From: Pelagibacterales bacterium SAG-MED22
GTDB lineage: Bacteria > Pseudomonadota > Alphaproteobacteria > Pelagibacterales > Pelagibacteraceae
Assembly (NCBI GenBank): GCA_014653985.1
Contig: JACWDT010000003.1
Span: forward strand, 53,108 to 117,107
Direction: 5' to 3'
Length of the DNA: 64,000 nt
Positions 12,158 to 21,311 of this stretch are shown piece by piece. A program made the translations under genes and the position numbers. Every line of letters begins with the position of its first letter. Positions within the stretch are counted from its first letter, which is position 1. The notes under the pieces were generated by a model that saw only the letters and a list, made by a program, of their open reading frames with translations, made no database searches and had not been told where the DNA came from.

Positions 12158-13090
12158 ATGAAATTATTATCTGGAACTAGCAATAAGCCTCTCAGCAAGG
12201 ATATTGCAAAATTTTTAAAATCTAAACTAGTTAATTCAAGTATCAAGAATTTTGCAGATGGTGAGATATATGTTGAGTTAAATGAAAATATAAGAGGAAA
12301 TAGTATTTTCATAATTCAGTCTATCTCATCTCCTGCTAACGATAACCTAATGGAGCTTTTGCTGTGTATAGATGCTCTAAAAAGATCTTCAGCTAAAAAT
12401 ATAACAGCAGTTATTCCATATTTTGGTTATGCAAGACAAGATAGAAAAGTTGTTCCAAGAACATCTATCTCAGCAAAACTTGTCTCAAATTTAATAACAA
12501 AAGCTGGCGCAGACAGAGTTGTGACAGTTGATTTGCATGCAGGCCAAATTCAAGGATTTTTTGATATTCCGGTAGACAACTTGTTTTCTACACCCATTTT
12601 TGCAAGACATGTAAAAAAAAACATTAAAAGTAAAAATATTGTATGTATTGCACCTGATGTTGGTGGTACTGAAAGAGCAAGAGCGCTTGGAAAGATTTTG
12701 AATGTTGGTCTTGCAATTGTTGATAAAAGAAGACCAAAACCTGGTCAATCTCAAGTGATGAATGTAATTGGAGAAGTGAAAGATAAAACTTGTGTAATAG
12801 TGGATGATATCATTGACTCAGGTGGAACTATAGTCAATGCGGCTAAAGCATTAAAGGATCGGGGTGCAAAAGAAGTTTACGTTTATATCACCCACGGTGT
12901 TTTAACTGGAGAAGCTGTAAAAAAAATTAAAAATTCAGTAATTAAAAAATTAGTAATCACAGATACAATTGACAATAGAGACAAAACGAAAAGTGCAAAA
13001 AACATAGAAGTTCTATCTATTTCAGCCTTGATGGGAGAAGCTATTAAAAGAATATCAAACTCAACCTCCGTTTCTGATTTATTTAAATAA
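12158..13090 (+). CDS. prs: ribose-phosphate pyrophosphokinase
   Basis: Prs makes PRPP from ribose-5-phosphate and ATP for purine, pyrimidine, histidine and tryptophan synthesis. The 310-residue protein is family length. It shows FADGEIYVELNENIRG, the ATP-binding region YFGYARQDRK near residue 90, DLHAGQIQGFFDIPVDN near 127-143, KRR in VDKRRPKPG (flexible loop) and the PRPP-binding loop VIVDDIIDSGGTI near 210. It sits 10 nt after pgeF and 45 nt before rplY; prs-rplY-pth-ychF is a widely conserved bacterial order. Confidence 0.97.
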   Translation: MKLLSGTSNKPLSKDIAKFLKSKLVNSSIKNFADGEIYVELNENIRGNSIFIIQSISSPANDNLMELLLCIDALKRSSAKNITAVIPYFGYARQDRKVVPRTSISAKLVSNLITKAGADRVVTVDLHAGQIQGFFDIPVDNLFSTPIFARHVKKNIKSKNIVCIAPDVGGTERARALGKILNVGLAIVDKRRPKPGQSQVMNVIGEVKDKTCVIVDDIIDSGGTIVNAAKALKDRGAKEVYVYITHGVLTGEAVKKIKNSVIKKLVITDTIDNRDKTKSAKNIEVLSISALMGEAIKRISNSTSVSDLFK

Positions 13091-13135
13091 TTACCTTGAG
13101 TTATTAAGGATCTTGAGCTAAAAACCTTTGTTTTT

Positions 13136-13849
13136 ATGAATTCATTAGACGCCAATATAAGAGACACTAAAACTAAAGGTGAACTAAATTCCATTAGAGA
13201 AAATGGCAATGTGCCTGCTATAATTTATGGTGGAGAGACTCAAAATGAAAAAGTGGCAATCTCAAAAAAATTATTAAAATCATTAATTGAAAAAGAAAAT
13301 TTTTTATCAAACATAATTTCTTTAAACGTTGATGGAAAAACACAAAATGTTCTTCCTAAAGAAATAAAATACGACATTATAACTGATGAACCTATTCATG
13401 TAGATTTTTTAAGAGTAGTGCCAGGTGTTAAAATTAAAATTGAAGTTCCAGTGAAATTTATTAATCACGAAAGCTCACCAGGACTTAAAAGAGGTGGAGT
13501 GTTAAACATTGTAAGAAGAAAAGTTGAATTGAAATGTCCAAGTGAGAAAATTCCTGAAAATCTTGTGATAGATTTAGATGGAATTGATATTGGTGAGAGT
13601 TTCAAAATTTCATCAATAAGCCTAGATGAAGAGGTAACCCCTACTATTCAAGGAAGAGACTTCGTAATTGCAACTTTAGCGGCTCCAACTGTAATGAAAG
13701 AACCTGAAAAACCAGCAGAAGCAGAAGCAGCTGAGGGAGAAGAAGGTGCAGCAGGAGCAGAAGCTGCCCCTGCAGATGGTGATAAGCCTGCAGCTGAAGG
13801 TGATAAAAAAGAAGGTGAAGATAAAAAATCTGCAGAAGAAAAAAAATAA
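13136..13849 (+). CDS. rplY: 50S ribosomal protein L25/Ctc with acidic C-terminal tail
   Basis: L25 binds 5S rRNA. This is the longer CTC/TL5 form of 237 residues: an N-terminal L25 domain (about residues 5-92, RENGNVPAIIYGG) and a C-terminal beta domain (PVKFINHESSPGLKRGGVLN to about 187). Beyond residue 188 there is a roughly 50-residue low-complexity tail of Ala, Glu, Gly, Asp and Lys (PAEAEAAEGEEGAAG). Tails like this occur in alphaproteobacterial L25, but their length varies widely. The DNA encoding the tail is visibly richer in G than its surroundings. A possible promoter, TTGAGT-17 nt-TAAAAA, lies just upstream and is weak evidence only. Confidence 0.94.
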   Translation: MNSLDANIRDTKTKGELNSIRENGNVPAIIYGGETQNEKVAISKKLLKSLIEKENFLSNIISLNVDGKTQNVLPKEIKYDIITDEPIHVDFLRVVPGVKIKIEVPVKFINHESSPGLKRGGVLNIVRRKVELKCPSEKIPENLVIDLDGIDIGESFKISSISLDEEVTPTIQGRDFVIATLAAPTVMKEPEKPAEAEAAEGEEGAAGAEAAPADGDKPAAEGDKKEGEDKKSAEEKK

Positions 13850-13890
13850 GTTATCAAAATTGAAATTTACTTCTCACTAAAATCCATTAT

Positions 13891-14451
13891 ATGCTTTTAT
13901 TTGTAGGTTTAGGTAACCCAACTCCAGATAGTGAAAATAACAGACATAATGTTGGATTCAAAATAATTGATTCTATTAATAAAAAATTTGGCTTATCAAA
14001 ACAGAAACCAAAATTTAAAGGACTACTTACCACTGGTAACGTTGCTGAACAGAAGGTTTATGCTATCAAGCCATTAACCTTTATGAATAATTCCGGAATA
14101 TGTATTCGAGAACTTATTGAATATTTTAAAATTGATGCTGAAGATGTAATTGTTTTCCACGATGATTTAGATGTTGAATTTGGAAAAATTAAAGCAAAGT
14201 TTGGGGGATCAAGTGCAGGACATAACGGTATAGCATCTATTGATAAATTTATCGGTAAAGATTATTCAAGAGTAAGAGTTGGAATTGGTAAACCAAAAGA
14301 AAATATAGAAGTAAGCGATTATGTTTTACAAAATTTTGATGAGGATGAAATGATGGGGTTAGAAAAAATTACAAAAGATATTACAGACTCCATTTCGATA
14401 TTAGTGAATAAAAAATTAGATTTATTTTCAAGCACAGTAAATAATAAATAA
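13891..14451 (+). CDS. pth: peptidyl-tRNA hydrolase
   Basis: Pth frees tRNA from peptidyl-tRNAs that drop off the ribosome. The 186-residue protein has the N-terminal motif GLGNPTPDSENNRHNVGF, holding the conserved Asn and catalytic His; the usual glycine after GNP is Thr here. Other family residues are present: LTFMNNSG, VFHDDLDVEFGKIK with the catalytic Asp, and GGSSAGHNGI with the tRNA-contacting Asn. Its stop overlaps the ychF start by 1 nt (TAATG), so the two are translationally coupled. Confidence 0.95.
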   Translation: MLLFVGLGNPTPDSENNRHNVGFKIIDSINKKFGLSKQKPKFKGLLTTGNVAEQKVYAIKPLTFMNNSGICIRELIEYFKIDAEDVIVFHDDLDVEFGKIKAKFGGSSAGHNGIASIDKFIGKDYSRVRVGIGKPKENIEVSDYVLQNFDEDEMMGLEKITKDITDSISILVNKKLDLFSSTVNNK

Positions 14452-15524
14452 TGAGTTTTAAGTGTGGAATTGTTGGTTTGCCCAATGTTGGTAAATCTAC
14501 TTTGTTTAATGCACTTACAAATTCTAGTAAGGCTCAGGCTGCAAACTTCCCTTTTTGTACAATAGATCCTAATGTAGGAGTTGTTCCAGTTCCAGACGAG
14601 CGACTTGAAAAATTATCCAAAGTTTCTAACTCAAAAAAAACAATTAATACGACAATTTCATTTGTTGATATTGCTGGACTTGTGAAAGGTGCTTCAAAAG
14701 GTGAGGGTTTAGGAAATAAATTTCTTTCTCACATAAGAGAGGTAGATGCTGTAATTCATATGACTAGATGCTTTGACTCTGATGATATTCAAAATGTTAA
14801 TCCAACAGTAGATCCCATTAGAGATTTAGAGATTATTGAAACAGAGATGATGCTTGCAGATTTAGAGTCAATTCAAAAAAGATTAGAAAAAAACAATAAG
14901 AAAAATATAGAGGAAGAGCAACTCAAAATTCTAGAAATTGCATTAGATTGCATAAACAATGATAAAGATATTTCTGTTCTTAAATCTCAATTTGGAACTA
15001 AGCAACTTAATCAAAGTGGATTATTGTCCATTAAACCTAAGATATTTGTTTGTAATGTTGATGAACAAAGTGTGAAAGAAGGTAATAATTATACAAATGG
15101 CTTCATTGAGAAATACGGTGAAGAAAACACTTTAATAGTTTCAGCTGATATTGAAAATCAAATTAACGAATTAGAAAATGAAGAAAAAAAAAACTATATG
15201 GATATGATTGGATTAAAAGATACTGGATTGAGTATGTTAATTCAAAAGGGATACAAAATTCTAGAACTTGATACATATTTTACCTCTGGTCCTGAAGAGA
15301 CAAGAGCTTGGACAATTCAAAAAAACTGTACTGCTCCAAAGGCTGCAGGTGAGATTCACACAGATTTTGAAAAAGGATTTATAAGAGCTGAAACGATTTC
15401 TTATGAAGATTTTGTTTCTAATGACGGTTGGGTGAATTCTAAAACTAATGGAAAAATGAGACTAGAAGGCAAGGACTATATTGTAAAAGACGGGGATGTC
15501 TTAAACTTCCGATTTAACACGTGA
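14451..15524 (+). CDS. ychF: redox-regulated ATPase YchF
   Basis: YchF (OLA1 family) is an Obg-related ATPase that binds ribosomes and has been linked to oxidative stress. The 357-residue protein shows the P-loop GLPNVGKSTLFNAL at residues 8-21, switch II VDIAGLVKGASKGEGLGNKFL near 68, a coiled-coil insert near residues 130-175, and a C-terminal TGS-like domain (TSGPEETRAWTIQ, GEIHTDFEKGFIRAE). The NVGK-type P-loop and the loss of the NKxD motif are consistent with ATP preference. The last 24 nt overlap the end of convergent petC, the longest tail-to-tail overlap in the window. Confidence 0.96.
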   Translation: MSFKCGIVGLPNVGKSTLFNALTNSSKAQAANFPFCTIDPNVGVVPVPDERLEKLSKVSNSKKTINTTISFVDIAGLVKGASKGEGLGNKFLSHIREVDAVIHMTRCFDSDDIQNVNPTVDPIRDLEIIETEMMLADLESIQKRLEKNNKKNIEEEQLKILEIALDCINNDKDISVLKSQFGTKQLNQSGLLSIKPKIFVCNVDEQSVKEGNNYTNGFIEKYGEENTLIVSADIENQINELENEEKKNYMDMIGLKDTGLSMLIQKGYKILELDTYFTSGPEETRAWTIQKNCTAPKAAGEIHTDFEKGFIRAETISYEDFVSNDGWVNSKTNGKMRLEGKDYIVKDGDVLNFRFNT

Positions 15525-16280
15525 CCAAATTCTCTTCATGCTGAAATAAACAAGTATTGTTAAAATTATCAAATACACGATAGCCTTGAATCCCATTTGG
15601 TGTCTAGCTTCTAAACTAGGTTCAGCAGCCCACATCAAAAATGTTGTTACATCTTTTGACATTTGCTCAACAGAAGCGTTTGTACCATCAGAATATTCAA
15701 TAATTCCGTCTGATAAAGGTGCCGACATTTTAATTTTTTTACCATACATATATTTATTGTAATGAACACCGTCATCTAAAATCATTCCATTAGGAGCTTC
15801 TTCATAGCCCTGCAATAAAGAATATATATAATCTACTCCGCCTCCTCTAGCTTTTACTAATACTGACATATCTGGAGGGTATGCACCACCATTAGCTGCT
15901 TCAGCTGCTTTAACGTTTTCATAAGGCATCACAAATTTATCGGATAGTTTTCCTGGTCGTTGAAACATTTCACCATCAGCATTTGGCCCATCTGTTACCT
16001 CAAATGAGGCTGCAATTGCTTTAGCTTGAGCCACTGAAAACTCCGGCCCACCCTTTTCAGATAAATTTCTATAACTCAAATATTTCATTGAATGGCAAGC
16101 TGCACAGACTTCCGTATAGACTTGGTACCCTCTTTGAAGTGAGGCTCTATCAAATTTTCCGAATAGACCCTTGAAGGTCCAGTCAGTTTTTAAATACTCG
16201 ACTTTTTCTGCAGAAATTACATTAGTAATTGATACGCAAAGCAATATTATTATTGAAAATAGTTTAAGGATTTTGTTCAC
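15501..16280 (-). CDS. petC: cytochrome c1 of the bc1 complex
   Basis: Cytochrome c1 carries electrons from the Rieske protein to cytochrome c. The 259-residue protein has an N-terminal signal peptide (LFSIIILLCVSITNVISA), the c-heme site VCAACHSMKYLSYRN near residue 58, a KFVMPYENVKAAEAANGGAYPPD region, and a C-terminal anchor helix (AIVYLIILTILVYFSMKRIW). Its start is a GTG at 16280 that overlaps the petB stop by 1 nt (TAGTG), implying coupling. It is the last gene of the petA-petB-petC operon and overlaps ychF on the other strand. Confidence 0.95.
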   Translation of the reverse strand: MNKILKLFSIIILLCVSITNVISAEKVEYLKTDWTFKGLFGKFDRASLQRGYQVYTEVCAACHSMKYLSYRNLSEKGGPEFSVAQAKAIAASFEVTDGPNADGEMFQRPGKLSDKFVMPYENVKAAEAANGGAYPPDMSVLVKARGGGVDYIYSLLQGYEEAPNGMILDDGVHYNKYMYGKKIKMSAPLSDGIIEYSDGTNASVEQMSKDVTTFLMWAAEPSLEARHQMGFKAIVYLIILTILVYFSMKRIWSRVKSEV

Positions 16281-17542
16281 TATTCTATTTTACTTTCCTT
16301 TTTTTTAGCCATGGCCATATTAGGCGATCCTCCCAGTACAGGTTCAGTAATACTTAATGGTAAAGGTATAGTCCTCTCCTTTAACCCTAGCACTGGTAAA
16401 ATAACTAAAAAATGAAGGAAATAATAAGCTGTCGCAACTCTTGCAATCAATAAGTAAAGGCCTTCAGCAGGCATTGCACCCATATAACCTAATATTAAAA
16501 CGTCAGCTACTAGTATCCAATAAAATTGTTTATAGAGTGGTCTAAATACTGCTGATCTTATTTTTGAGGTATCTAGCCAAGGTAAAACAGCTAAAATTAA
16601 AATCGCAGATAACATAGCTACAACTCCAAGCAACTTATCAGGAACTGATCTTAAAATTGCATAAAAAGGTAAGAGATACCACTCTGGCACGATGTGTGCT
16701 GGTGTTACTAACGGATTAGCTTCTATATAATTATCAGCATGACCTAAAATATTAGGCGCATAGAATACAAAAAAAGCAAATACAATCATGAACATCAATA
16801 ATGCAAATCCATCTTTAATCACTATGTAAGGATGAAAAGGAACTGTATCTTTTGATGGTTTTTTAATATCTATTCCAACAGGATTATTGTTACCAGGAAC
16901 ATGTAACGCCCAAATGTGTAAAACTACTAACCCTAAAATTAAAAAAGGTATTAAATAATGTAGAGTAAAAAATCTTGTTAAAGTTGGATTATCCACAGAA
17001 TATCCTCCCCACAACCATGTCACTATACCTTCACCAACAAGTGGAATTGCACTAAATAAGTTTGTTATTACAGTCGCTCCCCAGAAACTCATTTGTCCCC
17101 ATGGTAAAACATAACCCATGAATGCAGCTGCCATCATCAATAAGTAAATAATTATTCCAATTATCCAAATGATTTCTCTTGGAGATTTATATGATCCATA
17201 AAATAATGATCTGAAAATATGAATATAAACTGCTAAGAAAAACATAGAAGCACCATTTGCGTGAATATATCTTATTAACCAACCATAATTAACGTCTCTC
17301 ATTATATGCTCAACACTTTCGAATGCCATGTCAGCATGAGCGATATAATGCATTGCCAAAGTTAAGCCAGTAACAATTTGAGTGATTAGACAGAACGTTA
17401 AAATCCCACCAAACGTCCACCAATAGTTTAAGTTTTTTGGAGTTGGGTAATCAGTTAAATGATTTGCCAAAGTAAGTAATGGCAATCTGTCATTAAACCA
17501 TTTACCTGCTTTTGACTTTGGTGTGTATTCGTGATCACTCAT
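16280..17542 (-). CDS. petB: cytochrome b of the bc1 complex
   Basis: Cytochrome b holds the two b hemes and both quinone sites of the bc1 complex. The 420-residue length matches alphaproteobacterial and mitochondrial cytochrome b. The protein has about eight membrane helices, with heme ligands expected in [19 protein letters not shown] and in [21 protein letters not shown], the Qo-site sequence [18 protein letters not shown] near residue 290, and the [19 protein letters not shown] helix. It lies 5 nt after petA and is coupled to petC. The start ATG encodes MSDHEYTPK. Confidence 0.97.
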   Translation of the reverse strand: MSDHEYTPKSKAGKWFNDRLPLLTLANHLTDYPTPKNLNYWWTFGGILTFCLITQIVTGLTLAMHYIAHADMAFESVEHIMRDVNYGWLIRYIHANGASMFFLAVYIHIFRSLFYGSYKSPREIIWIIGIIIYLLMMAAAFMGYVLPWGQMSFWGATVITNLFSAIPLVGEGIVTWLWGGYSVDNPTLTRFFTLHYLIPFLILGLVVLHIWALHVPGNNNPVGIDIKKPSKDTVPFHPYIVIKDGFALLMFMIVFAFFVFYAPNILGHADNYIEANPLVTPAHIVPEWYLLPFYAILRSVPDKLLGVVAMLSAILILAVLPWLDTSKIRSAVFRPLYKQFYWILVADVLILGYMGAMPAEGLYLLIARVATAYYFLHFLVILPVLGLKERTIPLPLSITEPVLGGSPNMAMAKKKESKIE

Positions 17543-17547
17543 TTTTT

Positions 17548-18057
17548 TTATCCAATTTTAATTGTGTTAGCGTTAACAAATTCATACTTTGGAACTTCCA
17601 TGTTCCATGGCGCTGGGCCTTTTCTAATTCTTCCAGATGTATCATAATGCGAACCATGACAAGGACAAAACCATCCATTATAATCTCCTTTGTCATTTAA
17701 AGGCACACATCCTAGATGAGTACATACACCTAACATCACTAACCATTCAGGATTTTTTGCTCTGTCTTCATCTTTTTCAGGGTGAATCAAATCTTCCATT
17801 TTAACAGACCTTGCTTCAGCTATTTCTTCCTGCGTTCGTCTTCTTATAAAAACTGGTTTTCCTCTCCAAAGCACGGTAATTGTATTACCTGGTTTTAAAG
17901 AGCTTACATCAACTTCAGTACTAGCTAACGCTTTTACAGACGCATCAGGATTCATTTGGTCCACTAATGGCCAAACAACTGCTGCAACTCCGACTGCTCC
18001 AACAGCATAAGAGGCTGTAAATAAGAAATCTCTTCTCTCTGGTTTTTTATCTGACAC
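17548..18057 (-). CDS. petA: Rieske iron-sulfur subunit of the bc1 complex
   Basis: The Rieske protein passes electrons from quinol to cytochrome c1 through a 2Fe-2S cluster. The 169-residue protein has a twin-arginine-like N-terminus ([18 protein letters not shown]) that also serves as membrane anchor, and the two cluster-binding boxes CTHLGCVP and CPCHGSHYD near residues 112 and 131. The start codon is GTG at 18057; no closer ATG is in frame. First gene of petABC; the 91-nt gap to divergent trmL is among the largest in the window and should hold the promoters. Confidence 0.96.
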   Translation of the reverse strand: MSDKKPERRDFLFTASYAVGAVGVAAVVWPLVDQMNPDASVKALASTEVDVSSLKPGNTITVLWRGKPVFIRRRTQEEIAEARSVKMEDLIHPEKDEDRAKNPEWLVMLGVCTHLGCVPLNDKGDYNGWFCPCHGSHYDTSGRIRKGPAPWNMEVPKYEFVNANTIKIG

Positions 18058-18114
18058 GATTAGTAACTGTTTATATTGTCTGTTTTGATTTAAATTACTT
18101 AATATACGAATTCA

Positions 18115-18120
18115 TATAAT
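18115..18120 (+). promoter_or_regulatory. possible -10 box for trmL
   Basis: A perfect TATAAT hexamer lies 28 nt upstream of the trmL ATG in the petA/trmL divergent gap. No convincing -35 box is found 16-18 nt further upstream. In sequence this A+T-rich the hexamer could arise by chance. Confidence 0.3.
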
Positions 18121-18148
18121 ATAAAATATTAATTTTACTACTGATAGA

Positions 18149-18622
18149 ATGACACAGAATTCAACCATTTCAGGGCCAAAAATTGCATTATATGAGCCGG
18201 ATATTCCACAAAATACAGCAGCAATAATAAGAACTTGTGCCTGTTTAGGTGCAAAACTAGAAATTATTGAGCCATGTGGTTTTCTGGTGTCAGACAAAAG
18301 GTTTAAGAGAGTTGTCATGGACTACATGGATCTTGAACAGATCGAATTTTATCAAAGCTCTGAGAAATTTTTTGAGAAAAAGCAGAATCAGAGAATTGTT
18401 TTAATGACAACCAAGGGATCCATATCTTATACTAAATTTAAGTTTAAATCGGATGATACAATTTTATTTGGCCGTGAAAGTGCGGGTGTTCCTGAAAAGG
18501 TTCACAAACTGATCAAAGATAGATTAAAGATCCCAATGAATGATAAAGTAAGATCACTAAATATTGCTTCATCTGTAGCTATAGTGTTGGCAGAAAGTTT
18601 AAGACAAATTAAATTAATTTAA
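18149..18622 (+). CDS. trmL: tRNA (cytidine/uridine-34 2'-O)-methyltransferase
   Basis: TrmL is a SPOUT-class enzyme that methylates the ribose of the wobble base in leucine tRNAs. The 157-residue length is typical. Motifs: IALYEPDIPQNTAAIIRTCACLGAKL (motif 1), ILFGRESAGVPEKVH (motif 2) and SLNIASSVAIVLAESLRQ (motif 3, knot). The LNIASSVA form is usual for TrmL rather than TrmH. It abuts hemF directly (stop at 18622, ATG at 18623). The petABC-trmL-hemF neighbourhood is common in alphaproteobacteria. Confidence 0.93.
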   Translation: MTQNSTISGPKIALYEPDIPQNTAAIIRTCACLGAKLEIIEPCGFLVSDKRFKRVVMDYMDLEQIEFYQSSEKFFEKKQNQRIVLMTTKGSISYTKFKFKSDDTILFGRESAGVPEKVHKLIKDRLKIPMNDKVRSLNIASSVAIVLAESLRQIKLI

Positions 18623-19450
18623 ATGGACATAGATATTAAAAAAGATCTAACAAGTAATTGGTTTAAACTATTACAAAATGCGATTTGTGATGATATCGTC
18701 AAGCTTGAGAGGAACAAATTTAAATTTAAATCTACTTCTTGGAAAAGGAATACTAAAAAAGATGAGGGGGGTGGAGAATACAGAATTCTTAGCAATGGAA
18801 AAATATTTGAAAAAGTGGGTGTAAATTACTCAAAAGTATATGGAAAATTTCCAAAAAAATTTCAGAAAAATATTCTAGGTGCTGAAAAAGATCCAAGTTT
18901 TTGGGCATCAGGGATATCAATTGTAATGCATATGCAAAATCCTCATATTCCGGCAATGCATTTTAATACTAGGTTCATTTGTACAAAAAAAAATTGGTTT
19001 GGAGGTGGCTTGGATGTCACTCCAGCTATTAAAGATATGAGTGAAAAAAATAATTTTCATAAAAAACTAAAACTTATGTGTGACCAACATGATAAAAAAT
19101 ATTACGCCAAATACAAAAAATGGTGTGATGAATATTTTTATTTACCACATAGAGGTGAGGCAAGAGGAATAGGTGGTATTTTTTTTGATTATAAAAATGA
19201 TAACTTTGAAAAAGATTTTAAATTTGTAAGAGATGTAGGTGTAACATTTCAAATGTTATTTAATAATATTATAAGAAAAAAAATTCCAAAAAAATGGACT
19301 CTAAAAGAAAAAGAGAAGCAGTATATTAAGAGAGGACGTTATGCAGAATTTAACTTATTGTATGACAGAGGAACAAAATTTGGACTTCAAACTGGAGGTA
19401 ATATAGAGGGAATACTAATGTCCTTACCTCCAATTGCAAAATGGAAATAA
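18623..19450 (+). CDS. hemF: oxygen-dependent coproporphyrinogen III oxidase
   Basis: HemF carries out the aerobic oxidative decarboxylation of coproporphyrinogen III to protoporphyrinogen IX in heme synthesis. The 275-residue protein shows FWASGISIVMHMQNPHIPAMHFNTRF with the conserved histidines, WFGGGLDVTP, EARGIGGIFFDY and RGRYAEFNLLYDRGTKFGLQTGG near the C-terminus. The oxygen-dependent form fits an obligate aerobe. It lies between trmL (no gap) and greA (3-nt gap), in the same region as the heme-requiring bc1 genes on the other strand. Confidence 0.96.
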   Translation: MDIDIKKDLTSNWFKLLQNAICDDIVKLERNKFKFKSTSWKRNTKKDEGGGEYRILSNGKIFEKVGVNYSKVYGKFPKKFQKNILGAEKDPSFWASGISIVMHMQNPHIPAMHFNTRFICTKKNWFGGGLDVTPAIKDMSEKNNFHKKLKLMCDQHDKKYYAKYKKWCDEYFYLPHRGEARGIGGIFFDYKNDNFEKDFKFVRDVGVTFQMLFNNIIRKKIPKKWTLKEKEKQYIKRGRYAEFNLLYDRGTKFGLQTGGNIEGILMSLPPIAKWK

Positions 19451-19453
19451 AAA

Positions 19454-19930
19454 ATGGATAAAGAACCAATTACACTGAATGGTCTCAATAAATTAAAAGA
19501 AGAATTAATTTATTTAAAAGAAAAAAAAAGGCCTCAAATAGTAGCTGCAATTGCTGAAGCTAGATCTCACGGAGATTTAAAAGAAAATGCTGAGTATCAT
19601 GCTGCAAAAGAGGAACAATCACATAGCGAAGGACGAATAACAGAAATTAATGACATAATTGCACGAGCAAACGTAATTGATGTAACTAAATTAAATAATG
19701 ACGGTAAAGTAATTTTTGGTTCTACTGTTTATCTTGAAGATTTAGATACCGGAGAAAAAATAAATTATAAAATTGTTGGTAAAGATGAGGCTGATTTAAA
19801 ACAAAAATTAATTTTTTTTCAATCTCCTATCAGTAAGGGTTTAATTGGTAAAAATAAAAAAGATTTAGTTGAAATTACCACTCCATCAGGAGTGAAAAAT
19901 TTTGAGATTAAAGACGTAAAATATATTTAA
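19454..19930 (+). CDS. greA: transcription elongation factor GreA
   Basis: GreA rescues backtracked RNA polymerase by stimulating transcript cleavage. The 158-residue protein has the N-terminal coiled-coil with EARSHGDLKENAEYHAAKEEQ, whose two acidic residues at the coil tip reach the polymerase active site, and a C-terminal FKBP-like domain (FGSTVYLEDLDTGE to the end, SPISKGLIGK). The length is standard. Its stop overlaps the stop of convergent cca by 4 nt in total. Confidence 0.97.
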   Translation: MDKEPITLNGLNKLKEELIYLKEKKRPQIVAAIAEARSHGDLKENAEYHAAKEEQSHSEGRITEINDIIARANVIDVTKLNNDGKVIFGSTVYLEDLDTGEKINYKIVGKDEADLKQKLIFFQSPISKGLIGKNKKDLVEITTPSGVKNFEIKDVKYI

Positions 19931-21201
19931 CCTTTAGCAATTTTTTGAACTTGTTTATCTGAGATTTGAAAGCCGTTTTGAACCCAAATTTCTTCTATCA
20001 TCTTCAATTTGTTTCCTAAAACTTTGCCTTCAGGGATATTGTACTTTGACATAAGAATATTTGCCCCAACAGGTAAGGTTGGCAAAGTTTTGTTATTATA
20101 AAAATCAAGTAATTTAACTAATTTTTTTTCTAATTTTTTTGAAATAAATAACTTAAAACTAATAATATCAGTTACAGCTTGTCTGCCATTAAAATAAAAA
20201 ATTTTGTTCAAATTTTTTACAGTAAAATAATTAATATTTACTTTTTGCTTATAAAAGTTATCGACAAATTTTATTCTTTTTTGATCTTTATTAGAAATTT
20301 TAAATTTATATAAAAAATAATCTGCGTTATCAGTTCCATCAATAATTAATAATGAAATCAATAAAATAAAATCAATTTTAGATAAATTTTTCTGTGCGTA
20401 TGCATTTAACTTTTTAAAACTTTGAAGATTTTTTAATTGGGGGAAAATAATCTCTATTAACTCAAGGCTTTCTTTATCATTAAATAATTTAATAAACCCA
20501 TCTGATTTTGTTAATTTTTTAAATTCCTCTACAAGTCTTTCAGAAGAAAGTTTTGAAATTCCTCCAATATTTCTTTTAATAGTTTTAAAAATTTCAAGCT
20601 CATGTTTGTTATTAGAATAATTTAAAAAGAAGCGTAGGTATCTTAATATCCTTAAGTAATCCTCTTGAATTCTCTCCTCTGGATTTCCTATAAATTTTAC
20701 TGTTCCACTTTCTATATCTTTTTTACCATAATGTGGATCAAATAAATTTCCATCTTTATCAGAATAAATTGCATTAATAGAAAAATCTCTACGATTTGAA
20801 TCATCTTTCCAGTCTAACGAAAATTCAACTTTAGCATGCCTTCCATCTGTTGAAACATCTTTTCTAAGAGTGGTGATTTCATATTTTTGATCACCTATAA
20901 TTGCAGTAATTGTTCCATGGTCTATTCCTGTTTCATAAAAGTTGATATTATTTTTTTTGAGTACATCACAAACTTCTGTGGGTATTAAGTTTGTGGCTAA
21001 GTCTATATCATCAACTTCTTCTTTTTTTATAATCTTTCTAATACATCCACCAACATATCTGACTTCACTAGTTTCGTTAAAATTGTTTATAGCTTCAAAT
21101 ACTTTATGAGCTGAAGTTTCCTGGGTAATTTTTTTTATGTTTTGACTTATGTAATCAAGATTTCTTGATCTAAAAAATATTTTATCTAAAAATTTATCCA
21201 T
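19927..21201 (-). CDS. cca: CCA-adding tRNA nucleotidyltransferase/poly(A) polymerase family
   Basis: A class II nucleotidyltransferase of 424 residues. The catalytic head shows RYVGGCIRKIIKKEEVDDIDLATNL (GG plus the DxD metal site) near residues 48-73, then TLRKDVSTDGRHAKVEF, RRDFSINAIY and the ERIQEDYLRILRYLRF block. This domain order fits CCA addition and repair at tRNA 3' ends, although poly(A) polymerases share it. It lies directly downstream of tRNA-Gln on the same strand, 3 nt from the tRNA end. That tRNA already encodes CCA, so the enzyme would serve repair for it. Confidence 0.88.
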   Translation of the reverse strand: MDKFLDKIFFRSRNLDYISQNIKKITQETSAHKVFEAINNFNETSEVRYVGGCIRKIIKKEEVDDIDLATNLIPTEVCDVLKKNNINFYETGIDHGTITAIIGDQKYEITTLRKDVSTDGRHAKVEFSLDWKDDSNRRDFSINAIYSDKDGNLFDPHYGKKDIESGTVKFIGNPEERIQEDYLRILRYLRFFLNYSNNKHELEIFKTIKRNIGGISKLSSERLVEEFKKLTKSDGFIKLFNDKESLELIEIIFPQLKNLQSFKKLNAYAQKNLSKIDFILLISLLIIDGTDNADYFLYKFKISNKDQKRIKFVDNFYKQKVNINYFTVKNLNKIFYFNGRQAVTDIISFKLFISKKLEKKLVKLLDFYNNKTLPTLPVGANILMSKYNIPEGKVLGNKLKMIEEIWVQNGFQISDKQVQKIAKG

Positions 21202-21204
21202 ATA

Positions 21205-21278
21205 TGGCTGGGGCGCTAGGATTCGAACCTAGGATGCCGGTACCAAAAACCAGTGCCTTACCGCTTGGCTACGCCCCA
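21205..21278 (-). tRNA. tRNA-Gln (anticodon UUG)
   Basis: Read on the minus strand, a 74-nt cloverleaf is seen: acceptor stem TGGGGCG pairing with CGCCCCA, discriminator G, and an encoded CCA end. The anticodon stem CTGGT/ACCGG closes a seven-base loop with TTG at its centre, giving Gln-UUG. The T arm holds TAGG-TTCGAAT-CCTA, a canonical TTCGA loop. It lies between ispE and cca on the same strand. Confidence 0.95.
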
Positions 21279-21311
21279 ATATTGTTTTCATATAGCACAA
21301 AAAATCAAAAT

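Noticed and set aside
13095-13123. TTGAGT-17-TAAAAA upstream of rplY as a promoter
   Set aside because: Only moderate match in A+T-rich DNA; not strong enough for a separate feature.
13648-13857. 69-residue minus-strand ORF rich in Ser, Ala and Pro
   Set aside because: It is the antisense shadow of the biased rplY tail; no start context or family match.
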